From the NCBI GenBank assembly GCA_934792465.1, contig CAKVOK010000030.1:1-40195 (forward strand): DNA of 40,195 bases, read 5' to 3'. Of the stretch, positions 24,159-31,318 are shown piece by piece (within the stretch, counting starts at the first letter, position 1; each line of letters starts with the position of its first letter). A program made the position numbers and the translations under genes. Below the pieces are notes generated by a model. That model saw nothing but the letters and a program-made list of their open reading frames with translations, searched no databases and was not told the DNA's origin. This DNA comes from an uncultured Clostridia bacterium (lineage in GTDB: Bacteria > Bacillota > Clostridia > RUG12999).

Positions 24159-25988
24159 ATGATTAAAACGAAACGGATACAGGCAGCCGTCATTGCGCTT
24201 TGTATGCTTCTCACCCTTGCGCCGATGTCGGCTTTTGCAAGCAGCACGGACGGCAAGTGCGGCGAAAATACATATTGGTCATATGATTACGATACACATC
24301 ACCTCAGCATAACGGGAACGGGCGATATGCTGCAATATGCCGAAAATTCCGATGCGCCGTGGTATTACAGTTTCAGTGATGAAATTTCAAGCGTAAGTAT
24401 AGAAAGCGGCGTAACAAGCATAGGCGATTATGCTTTTTGCTGGTGCAACAAAATAACAAGCGTAACAATTGCAGACAGCGTAAAAACCATCGGCAACAAT
24501 GCATTTTTTCACTGCGAAGCCTTAACAAGCGTAATAATTCCCGGCAGCGTAACAAGCATTGGCGACAGTGCATTTATGAATTGCAGCGACTTAACAAGCG
24601 TAACAATTCCCGGCAGCGTAACAAGCATTGGTGACAGCGCATTCAGCAGCTGCAAGAGTCTGATAAGCATAGTAATTCCCGAAGGTGTAACAAGCATTGG
24701 CGATTACGCTTTTAGCGGCTGTTGTTATGAGGAAAGAGATAAGGACGGTAATATAATTTCCCGCAGCGGTCTGACGAATATAACGCTTCCGGACAGCCTG
24801 ACAAGCATAGGTCAATCTGCATTTTCCAACACCGTTTGCTATAACGAGTGGGATGAGGACTGTGACAAAAAACGCGAGGAAAATATACCGTACGATTCAC
24901 TGTATATAGGGAACCACCTTATAAAAGCATACTGGAAAATATCGGGTGATTATACCGTAAGAGCCGGGACAAAAACCATTGCCGACCATGCGTTTGACAG
25001 CCAAGACACTTTAACGGACATAACAATTCCGGACAGCGTGACACACATCGGCGATTGTGCATTTATCGGCTGTAAACAATTGGTGAGCATATCAATCCCC
25101 GACAGCGTGGTAAGTATCGGCGAGAAAGCATTTAGCAGCTGCAGCGCCTTAACAAGCATAGCAATCCCGAAAAGCGTGGCAAATATCGGCGAATATGCTT
25201 TTGAAGCCTGCGTAGATTTAACAGAGATAAACGTTGCCGCAGACAATGCCGCTTATTGCTCCGAAGACGGCGTTTTGTACAACAAAGAAAAAACGGAAAT
25301 TATACGTTTCCCGAACAACAATAAAAAATATACTGCCGCATTTACAATTCCAACCGGCGTAACAAGCATCGCAAACGGAGCATTTGAACGTTGTTGGAAT
25401 TTGACAAGCATAGAAATTCCGGACGGCGTGACACACATCGGCGATTACGCATTTAACGGCTGTTATTATGAGGAAAAAGATGAGGACGATAATATAATTT
25501 CCCGCCTCGGTCTGACAAGCATAGAAATTCCGGACGGTGTACCGAGCATAGGCAATTATGCTTTCTTCGGCTGCTCAAAGCTCTTCAGCGTTACAATCCC
25601 GAACAGTGTAACGAGCGTTGGCGACTACGCATTTAAGGATTGCGGCAGATTATTTTTTGTTGATTATATCGGAACAAAAGATGAATGGAATTTAATAACA
25701 ATGGGAGAAGAGTGTTCAATAGACACAAAACCTGTGTTTCCTATCAAGGGTATAAGCGCAAAACGTTCCGCCGGCGGAATAGTTGTCAAACCGGTGAACA
25801 TAGAAAACGGCAAAACCGTTGTCCTCGCTCTTTATGACGGCGACAAATTAATTGAAATAAAATCGGGTACATACGCCGGTGCGGAAATCACATTCGAAAC
25901 AGACAAAAACTATACATACGCAAAGGCTATGGTCTGGAACAGCTTCGGCGACGCTTCGCCCGAATGTGGCGCAAAAACTTTAAGATAA
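24159..25988 (+). CDS. Secreted BspA-like leucine-rich-repeat (LRR_5) surface protein
   Basis: This 609-aa protein has a signal peptide (IQAAVIALCMLLTLAPMSAFA, cleavage near residue 28). It has about 13 copies of a 23-residue repeat of the form VTSIGDSAF--C--LTSVTIPGS, the TpLRR/BspA type found in surface adhesins of host-associated bacteria. Two longer inserts (near residues 190 and 430) share YEE-D-D-NIISR-GLT sequences, suggesting recent internal duplication, and another insert reads YCSEDGVLYNKEKTEIIRFP. The last ~85 residues form a separate beta-rich domain (GGIVVKPVNIENGKTVVLALYDGDKL). No LPXTG or SLH anchor is present, so how it is retained is unclear. The start has AAGGCGGAG upstream. 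A binding role is inferred. Confidence 0.9.
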   Translation: MIKTKRIQAAVIALCMLLTLAPMSAFASSTDGKCGENTYWSYDYDTHHLSITGTGDMLQYAENSDAPWYYSFSDEISSVSIESGVTSIGDYAFCWCNKITSVTIADSVKTIGNNAFFHCEALTSVIIPGSVTSIGDSAFMNCSDLTSVTIPGSVTSIGDSAFSSCKSLISIVIPEGVTSIGDYAFSGCCYEERDKDGNIISRSGLTNITLPDSLTSIGQSAFSNTVCYNEWDEDCDKKREENIPYDSLYIGNHLIKAYWKISGDYTVRAGTKTIADHAFDSQDTLTDITIPDSVTHIGDCAFIGCKQLVSISIPDSVVSIGEKAFSSCSALTSIAIPKSVANIGEYAFEACVDLTEINVAADNAAYCSEDGVLYNKEKTEIIRFPNNNKKYTAAFTIPTGVTSIANGAFERCWNLTSIEIPDGVTHIGDYAFNGCYYEEKDEDDNIISRLGLTSIEIPDGVPSIGNYAFFGCSKLFSVTIPNSVTSVGDYAFKDCGRLFFVDYIGTKDEWNLITMGEECSIDTKPVFPIKGISAKRSAGGIVVKPVNIENGKTVVLALYDGDKLIEIKSGTYAGAEITFETDKNYTYAKAMVWNSFGDASPECGAKTLR

Positions 25989-25993
25989 CCCAA

Positions 25994-26035
25994 AAGAGGG
26001 TGCTGCAAAACAATTTCATTTTGCAGCACCCTCTT
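25994..26035. terminator. Bidirectional terminator between the LRR gene and mrp
   Basis: AAGAGGGTGCTGCAAAA pairs perfectly over 17 bases with its complement around the loop CAATTTCA, followed by AATTTTTT on the plus strand and TTTTGGG on the minus strand. It ends 6 bases from the mrp stop and should serve both convergent genes. Confidence 0.92.
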
Positions 26036-26041
26036 AATTTT

Positions 26042-26863
26042 TTATTTGATATACATTTCCACCTGATTTGCCGCAGCTTCAATATATTTTACACTAACCT
26101 TGTCCATATCTCCGCTGTCCGAAAGTGCCGCAATATCCTTGTCCATAGGTATTTCGGCGAGCAAAGGCACTCCGAAGCTCTGTGCGGCTTCCGCTGTTTT
26201 TCCCTTGCCGTATATCTCTATTTTCTTTCCGCAGTCCGGGCAAAGCACATAGCTGTAGTTTTCTATGAGCCCTATAACCGGAATATCCATCATTCTTGCC
26301 ATGCCGAAAGATTTCTCCACGATGTCTTTTACAAGCTCCTGCGGAGATGTCACTATAACAACGCCGTCCACGGGAATCGACTGGAACACAGTCAGCGGAA
26401 CATCGCCCGTTCCCGGAGGCATATCTATAAACAATACGTCCAGTGCGTCCCATATTACGTCTGTCCAAAACTGCTTTACAACTCCCGAAACCATTGCGCC
26501 CCTCCATATTACGGGGTCGTTCGGATTTTCAAGAAGCAGATTTACCGACATAATCTGAATATCGTTGTGCGATTTTTTCGGAAAAAGTGCGTTTTCCGTG
26601 CTTTCCACACCGCCCTTTATGCCGAACATTTTCGGTATCGACGGACCGAGCACGTCGGCGTCCAGAATACCCGTTCTGTAGCCCTTGCGGCTCATTGCAA
26701 CCGCCAGCATGGACGTTACGGAGGATTTCCCCACGCCGCCTTTTCCGCTCATTACACCTATTACTTTCTTTACCGACGCCAATGGGTTAAGCTCGTCTTT
26801 TTTGATTTCGTCACAGCTTCCGGAACAAGTTCCGGCTTTGCTGCAACCGCTGCAATCTGCCAT
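26042..26863 (-). CDS. mrp: Mrp/ApbC-family P-loop ATPase, Fe-S cluster carrier
   Basis: This 273-aa cytoplasmic protein belongs to the Mrp/NBP35 group that binds and hands over iron-sulphur clusters. The deviant Walker A GKGGVGKS is at residues 40-47, followed by DADVLGPSIPKMFG and IDMPPGTGD, all family hallmarks. The C-terminal CPDC motif (LCPDCGKK) is the cluster-binding pair. An N-terminal cluster C4-C7-C13-C17 is extra, resembling the N-terminal ferredoxin-like motif of NBP35-type members. AAAGGGA precedes the ATG. It starts 40 bases after the RNase P RNA with no convincing terminator or promoter between, so it may share that transcript. Confidence 0.93.
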   Translation of the reverse strand: MADCSGCSKAGTCSGSCDEIKKDELNPLASVKKVIGVMSGKGGVGKSSVTSMLAVAMSRKGYRTGILDADVLGPSIPKMFGIKGGVESTENALFPKKSHNDIQIMSVNLLLENPNDPVIWRGAMVSGVVKQFWTDVIWDALDVLFIDMPPGTGDVPLTVFQSIPVDGVVIVTSPQELVKDIVEKSFGMARMMDIPVIGLIENYSYVLCPDCGKKIEIYGKGKTAEAAQSFGVPLLAEIPMDKDIAALSDSGDMDKVSVKYIEAAANQVEMYIK

Positions 26864-26902
26864 TTATATTCGTCCCTTTCGTATAACTTTAATATTAAAA
26901 AT

Positions 26903-27243
26903 GAGTATCCCTGTAAGCCGAGTTCTGTTTTTCAGACAGTCATCTATCTAGACCGTGCGTTGCCGCACGGTTCAAGCCATCTACCCGGGGAACGTCGGGC
27001 AAACTTAACTCCCCTCTTTACGATGTTGCTTCAGGTGGGGTTTACAGGCCGTAACAGTTACCTGAAACGGCGGTGAGCTCTTACCTCGCCTTTCCACCCT
27101 TACCGGAACGAATCCCGGCGGTATATTTCTGTTGCACTTTCCTTAGAGTCGCCTCCACCGGACGTTATCCGGCACCATGCCCTATGAAGCTCGGACTTTC
27201 CTCACGCACGGCAAAGCCATGCCCGCGACTGTCCGGAATACTC
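26903..27243 (-). ncRNA. rnpB: RNase P RNA (class A)
   Basis: This ~341-base RNA is the catalytic part of RNase P, which matures tRNA 5' ends. On the minus strand the 5' part contains GAGGAAAGTCCGAGC (the conserved J3/4-P4 region), then CATAGGGCA and GGTGCCGG, GGAAAGTGCAACAGAAA, and ACCGCC. The 3' part has ACAGAACTCGGCTTACAG, whose end pairs with the early P4 strand. The ends form helix P1: GAGTATTCC pairs with GGGATACTC. The layout fits the ancestral class A form rather than the Bacillus class B. Its 5' end overlaps the stop codon of the upstream CNNM gene by 2 bases. Confidence 0.95.
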
Positions 27244-28543
27244 ATTCTTCCTCTTTGTTATATTCCGCAATAACCTGCGAAACCTTGTTTTCCTTTACGG
27301 AATCTATAGTTATTTTAAGACCGTTTGTTTCAAAGCTTTCGCCTTTTTCGGGTATTTTGCCCAAAACCTGCGTAGCCCATCCGCCCACGGTGGTGTAGCT
27401 GCTTTCTATTTCGTCGCCGTCATATCCGATTTCTTCGAGCAAATCGTCTATATTCATCGCACCGTTTACGATATATTTGTTGTGCGATACCGGAACAATC
27501 ATTTGCAGAACAACGTCGTGTTCGTCCCAGATTTCACCGACAAGCTCTTCCAGAATATCCTCCATGGTGACTATTCCCGCCGTGCCGCCGTATTGGTCTA
27601 TGACTACCGCCATCTGATTTTTCGTTTTCTGCATCTGCGCCAGGACTTTCGATATTTTGACGTTGTCCGGAACGTTCATAACCTCTTTCATGAGTGCTTT
27701 TATATCCGGATTTTTGCCCTGCGCCAGCGCAGCCAGGAAATCTTTTTCATGAAGTATGCCTATTACGTTGTCGAGATTTTCTTCGTAAACCGGTATACGT
27801 GTGAAATTACCGTTTATTATAATGCTTTTCACGGTTTCGATATCGCAGTCCGCATCTATGGCAACAACGTTCACACGGGGCGTCAGCACCTCGCGCACCT
27901 TGATTTCGTCAAATTCGAGCGCACTTTTTGCGAGCTTGCTTTCCTGCTTTTCCAGCACTCCCTCGTCCATGACTTCTTCGATTATCACTTTGAGTTCTTC
28001 CTCCGTTATCGAAGGCTTTTTGTCCTCTTCATCGTCATTTCTCGATATTGCGCCTTTTATGCCCGAAAACAGTATAGCCACAGGCGAAAGCGCTTTGATT
28101 ACGACGTTCAGAGTGTTCGCCGCACCGCACGCAAAATTCTCGGCATTTTTCTTTGCTGCACTTTTCGGCAAAATCTCGCCGAATATTATTATAAGCACCG
28201 TCATTGCGGCGGTCGCTATTCCCACACCGCCGACGCCCCAAAGCTTCGTTGCGATGTATGTGCAGATTGAAGAAGCCGAAATATTTACTATGTTGTTTCC
28301 TATGAGTATTCCCGAAATTGACTTATCGAAATTTTCTATAAACCAAAGAACCTTTTCCGCTTTCTTATTTCCGTCGTCCGCAAGGTTTTTGATTCTGACA
28401 CGGCTGGCACTCGAAATTGCCATTTCGCTCGCCGAAAAAAACGCCGACATTCCTATAAGCAAAACTATGATAATTAATAAGACTCCGGTACTCCCGTCCA
28501 AGAATAACCACACTCCGTATAATATATTTTTTGCATTTTTCAT
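27242..28543 (-). CDS. CNNM/HlyC-CorC-type membrane protein with CBS pair
   Basis: This 433-aa protein has a DUF21/CNNM membrane domain (residues ~20-190: VLLIIIVLLIGMSAFFSASEMAI, then ILIGNNIVNISASSICTYIATKLWG and VGIATAAMTVLIIIFGEILPKS). A CBS pair follows (VREVLTPRVNVVAIDAD, then VPDNVKISKVLAQMQ) and then a CorC/HlyC domain (GAMNIDDLLEEIG). Relatives are linked to Mg2+ export or other divalent-cation handling; the older name hemolysin is misleading. The ATG at 28543 lies only ~5 bases from the predicted transcription start and has no Shine-Dalgarno. A TTG at 28501, with GGAG upstream, would give a start (MDGSTGVLLIII) more like relatives and may be the true one. Confidence 0.88.
   Translation of the reverse strand: MKNAKNILYGVWLFLDGSTGVLLIIIVLLIGMSAFFSASEMAISSASRVRIKNLADDGNKKAEKVLWFIENFDKSISGILIGNNIVNISASSICTYIATKLWGVGGVGIATAAMTVLIIIFGEILPKSAAKKNAENFACGAANTLNVVIKALSPVAILFSGIKGAISRNDDEEDKKPSITEEELKVIIEEVMDEGVLEKQESKLAKSALEFDEIKVREVLTPRVNVVAIDADCDIETVKSIIINGNFTRIPVYEENLDNVIGILHEKDFLAALAQGKNPDIKALMKEVMNVPDNVKISKVLAQMQKTKNQMAVVIDQYGGTAGIVTMEDILEELVGEIWDEHDVVLQMIVPVSHNKYIVNGAMNIDDLLEEIGYDGDEIESSYTTVGGWATQVLGKIPEKGESFETNGLKITIDSVKENKVSQVIAEYNKEEE
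27257..27262 (-). promoter_or_regulatory. Possible -10 box of rnpB inside the CNNM coding end
   Basis: TATAAC on the minus strand lies 13 bases before the RNase P 5' end, inside the last codons of the CNNM gene. The region 17 bases upstream is a poor -35. It would place initiation close to the RNA start, but processing from a CNNM-rnpB transcript is equally possible. Confidence 0.35.
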
Positions 28544-28554
28544 GCATTATATAT

Positions 28555-28583
28555 ATTGTACACGAAAAAAACGGTTTTGTCAA
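28555..28583 (-). promoter_or_regulatory. Promoter of the CNNM gene
   Basis: Minus strand TTGACA (28578-28583), a 17-base spacer and TACAAT (28555-28560). The predicted start near 28548 is almost at the first ATG. Confidence 0.78.
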
Positions 28584-28676
28584 CCTTTTTAATATTTTTT
28601 GTATGCAAAATCGGCAAATACTTTCTGTTTGCGGGACGAAACGGGGCAAAAATCCAAGCCGCATTCTGCGCATTTT

Positions 28677-28730
28677 ATTCAAAAACAATGCGTAAATCCT
28701 TTTGTTCGGACTTACGCATTGTTTTTGAAT
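28677..28730 (-). terminator. Terminator of the DUF378 gene
   Basis: A perfect 19-base inverted repeat (28677-28695 with 28712-28730; arm end CAATGCGTAA) has a 16-base centre with a further short TCC/GGA pairing. An A-run precedes and a T-run ends each arm, so it can work in both directions. It begins 18 bases after the DUF378 stop and separates that gene from the CNNM promoter. Confidence 0.88.
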
Positions 28731-28747
28731 ATATTGAAATGTTCGCA

Positions 28748-28942
28748 TTACTTATCCGCACGGTCTTTGAAAAGGAGCGTAATGCACCAAAGACCGGCAA
28801 GACCCACAACCGTAAAGATAATACGGCTCATTACGGAAAGCTGACCCCCGAAAATTGCGCCTACTATATCAAACTTAAAAAGACCTATGCTTCCCCAGTT
28901 AATTGCACCTATTATTGTAAGAATCAGTGCTGTCATGTCCAT
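28748..28942 (-). CDS. DUF378-family small membrane protein
   Basis: This 64-aa protein has two transmembrane helices: TALILTIIGAINWGSIGLF and SRIIFTVVGLAGLWCITLLF. The I-G-x-INWG-GLF motif and the length fit DUF378 (YuzA-like) proteins, whose function is not known. The ATG at 28942 has AAAGG 11 bases upstream; an ATG two codons later is an alternative. It is a single-gene unit ending in a strong terminator. Confidence 0.85.
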   Translation of the reverse strand: MDMTALILTIIGAINWGSIGLFKFDIVGAIFGGQLSVMSRIIFTVVGLAGLWCITLLFKDRADK

Positions 28943-29120
28943 AATTCATCCAACCTTTCCGCCCGTATATTTTATTTTCAAATCTTACAACCGGGCAAAT
29001 AATATCTTGTATTTCTATTTTTTCCGCAATTAAAATTTTTATACACATAATCTTAAAAAAGGGATAAGCGTCCGGAATTGGCAAAGGTTTCTTCATATAT
29101 AATATATAGAGGTGATTTTC

Positions 29121-29723
29121 ATGCGCTTTGATATAATTCTGAAAGATACGGTCATGGCGACGCTCGGTGCGGATGAGCTTGCGAGGTGGAAGCTTACGCC
29201 GGAAACCGTAAGCATGGGCAGACCGAAAACACCGAGGTCTGCCGAAAACAACAGAAATATACTGTCCATGCTGCTGGATTTGATAAACGACTGCGAGAGA
29301 AAAACAGGGATAACATTTCGGGGATACGGTGTGATTGCGGAGATTTTCGTGGAAAACTTCAAAACAATCGTGGTTTTTCTGACGAAAAAATCCGCCGAAC
29401 GATATAAAATCAAAAAAATTCGGGGAGTTTTTATGTATAGATTTAAAAATCTTGAAAATCTGATTTCTTTTGCGGATTCAAATGCGGACTGCACAAGGCT
29501 TTTTAAAAACACGCTTTTCAGCTGCGGCGGCAGCTACATACTGTCTGTATACACCGATTCGTTCAAAACGGATTCCTTTGAGCTTTTTAATTCAAAAATA
29601 TCAGAATATGCCGAGAAAATAAGACATTCCGCATTTTTCGGCATATATGCCGCAGAGCATTTCAAACCCGTAATCGAAAATACGGCTCTTGAAACAATAC
29701 GCAGCGTATTCTGCCGGCATTAA
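29121..29723 (+). CDS. MecA-like adaptor protein
   Basis: This 200-aa protein shows the two-part layout of MecA, the adaptor that delivers substrates to the ClpC-ClpP protease. The N-terminal domain (MRFDIILKDTVMATLGADEL) is followed by a less conserved linker. The C-terminal domain has YRFKNLENLISFADS, then LFKNTLFSCGGSYILSVYTD, and ends EHFKPVIENTALETI, matching the MecA order. Conservation is weak, so the client and even ClpC binding are inferred. ATG 29121 is used because AGGTGAT lies just upstream; an in-frame ATG three codons earlier overlaps that site. A GCCGG/CCGGC hairpin overlaps the stop codon. Confidence 0.65.
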   Translation: MRFDIILKDTVMATLGADELARWKLTPETVSMGRPKTPRSAENNRNILSMLLDLINDCERKTGITFRGYGVIAEIFVENFKTIVVFLTKKSAERYKIKKIRGVFMYRFKNLENLISFADSNADCTRLFKNTLFSCGGSYILSVYTDSFKTDSFELFNSKISEYAEKIRHSAFFGIYAAEHFKPVIENTALETIRSVFCRH

Positions 29724-29728
29724 CCGGC
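29713..29728 (+). terminator. Weak hairpin at the end of the mecA-like gene
   Basis: GCCGG (29713-29717) pairs with CCGGC (29724-29728) across the stop codon and is followed by a modest ATTTTAAAT tail. The short stem makes this a tentative terminator. Confidence 0.4.
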
Positions 29729-29798
29729 GGCATTTTAAATATAAAAAAAGAGTTATAGGTTTGCATATACCGCATTATTACGTAGCATATACAGCTAT

Positions 29799-29957
29799 TG
29801 ACAACCCTTCCACCACTAACGCGGTCCCCACACCTCCGCTGCACGGCAGCTTCCGGCGCCTTAAACAGGGGAGGCTTTGGTCTGTGCCGCTGAATAGATT
29901 AATTATGCATTATGAATTATGAATTCGTAATTCCCGTTAGCTGACCGAGGGGTTGTA
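29799..29957. repeat. Composite repeat locus 5 (GC-rich elements without the hairpin array)
   Basis: From GACAACCC at 29800 the element has the ACCAC-TAAC-GCGGT variant hairpin, the CTGCACGGCAG segment, AACAGGGGAGGC and GCCGCTGAATA. An AT-rich palindromic stretch (29899-29931, repeats of ATTATGAATT) interrupts it, and it ends with a truncated GACCGAGGGGTTG tail. The AGCTAAATT array is absent here. It lies between the convergent mecA-like gene and the zinc-ribbon-like gene. Confidence 0.8.
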
Positions 29958-29987
29958 GTTTCGTGCCTCCGGTGTTATATCCTCATT

Positions 29988-30179
29988 TCACAAAAACAAC
30001 GTACACCCCATTTTCTTAAAATGCTCGATTTTTTCTTTCAGCAGCTCCGCCGAAACATTAAGATATTCGGCACTGCACTCAATGCAGAAAAATTCCGTTG
30101 CCCCTCTGCAATACAATTTTTTATGCAATGCCGTTTCGTCGGCGCTTAAATTTCTTCCGCATTTTTTACACCTGCTCAT
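29988..30179 (-). CDS. 63-aa zinc-ribbon-like protein coupled to the alpha-galactosidase
   Basis: This small protein has two CxxC pairs, C4/C7 and C32/C35, suited to one zinc site, plus C24 and C59. The rest is a helical segment (SAELLKEKIEHFKKMGC). There is no signal peptide. Its ATG overlaps the TGA of the galactosidase gene (ATGA), so it is translated by coupling. I recognise the general type, a short hypothetical protein ending KKMGCTLF, but not a function. A regulatory or protein-binding role is only a guess. Confidence 0.75.
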   Translation of the reverse strand: MSRCKKCGRNLSADETALHKKLYCRGATEFFCIECSAEYLNVSAELLKEKIEHFKKMGCTLFL

Positions 30180-31300
30180 AAAACAATCTCACCGATGAAA
30201 ATCCTGAATTCATTCTCCTTTACCTTAACGCTGAATCCGTCCCTGAACGTGCCGAACGGCTCGCCCGTGACCGCATCCGTCAGCTTAACCGAAATATTCG
30301 TTTCGGAATGTATTCCCAAATCCTCAAAGCTGACCGCCGCATCGGGCATTTGCTCACTCAATCCGTCAAGCGAAAAGATTGCAACCGCAAATTTCCCTCC
30401 GGAAAGCAAGCGCACGAATATATACATCTGCTCTCTTTCGAAAATGCAAAACGGTGCTCTCGCCTCTTCGTCCTGATTTATGCCGATAAGTCCACGGTTT
30501 AAAAGAGCAGCCTTGTTTTCATCGTCCATGTTTCTCAAATCTCCGCCTATAATGAGCGGCGAACCGAAAAACGCCCACATCGCAAAATGCTGCAAATACT
30601 GTTCGTTGCTGCAGCCGCCGACCGCCACGTTTCCGTTTCCGTGCATTCCCACGATAAGCATATCCAGGTCGTTAAAGCAGCCCGGCGCATTACATTCCAG
30701 ATTGTTTCTCTGCCCTTTAAAAATGTCTATATAAGACTGCGGAACATCTGCAATATCCCCTGTTGAGCGGTATGTATGCGCCCCGTGCGAACGCATCCAT
30801 TTTGCCGGGTCTTCCATGCCCCAGTTGCACGCCGCAAAAACTATGTCACGTCCCGTGCTGCGGAGCGCCATAGCCATTGTAAGATATGCGTTTTTTCCGT
30901 TTCCGCATGACGGAAAGTTGCAGAAATCGTATTTAAGATAATCCACACCCCATTCCGCAAACTGCTTCGCATCCTCAAATTCATGTCCGTAGCTTCCGGG
31001 ATAACCGGCGCAGGTCAAAAATCCCGCGCATGAATACATACCGAATTTCAGTCCTTTGGAATGAACATAATCCGACAAATACTTAATGCCATGAGGAAAA
31101 AGCTTCGGGTCCGCCGCAAGCTTGCCGTCTGCCCTTTCCCGAAGTGCCCAGCAATCGTCTATAATCAAATATTCATAGCCGGCGTCCTTATATCCCTCTT
31201 TTTCCATTACATCGGCAATCTGCATGAACAGCTGTTCATCAATCCGGTTCCCGAATGTGTTCCATGAATTCCAGCCCATAGGCGGTTTTTTCGCTATCAT
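30176..31300 (-). CDS. GH27-family alpha-galactosidase
   Basis: This 374-aa retaining glycoside hydrolase should remove terminal alpha-galactose (or a related alpha-sugar) from oligosaccharides. The start KPPMGWNSWNTF is the classic GH27 opening. YLIIDDCW follows, then YLKYDFC with nucleophile D125, and CFNDLDMLIVG with acid/base D211, which stands where most relatives have NDPDML. The C-terminal ~90 residues form the beta domain. No signal peptide is present, so it acts on imported sugars, consistent with the adjacent ABC importer. AAAGGAAG lies 6 bases before the ATG, and the gene follows the kinase gene by 18 bases. alpha-N-acetylgalactosaminidase activity cannot be excluded. Confidence 0.9.
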   Translation of the reverse strand: MIAKKPPMGWNSWNTFGNRIDEQLFMQIADVMEKEGYKDAGYEYLIIDDCWALRERADGKLAADPKLFPHGIKYLSDYVHSKGLKFGMYSCAGFLTCAGYPGSYGHEFEDAKQFAEWGVDYLKYDFCNFPSCGNGKNAYLTMAMALRSTGRDIVFAACNWGMEDPAKWMRSHGAHTYRSTGDIADVPQSYIDIFKGQRNNLECNAPGCFNDLDMLIVGMHGNGNVAVGGCSNEQYLQHFAMWAFFGSPLIIGGDLRNMDDENKAALLNRGLIGINQDEEARAPFCIFEREQMYIFVRLLSGGKFAVAIFSLDGLSEQMPDAAVSFEDLGIHSETNISVKLTDAVTGEPFGTFRDGFSVKVKENEFRIFIGEIVL

Positions 31301-31318
31301 ATTATTCTTCCTTTCCTG

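Noticed and set aside
26265..27273. Open frames on the plus strand across mrp and the RNase P region
   Set aside because: They overlap the RNase P RNA and mrp in antisense, show no family features and have no ribosome sites.
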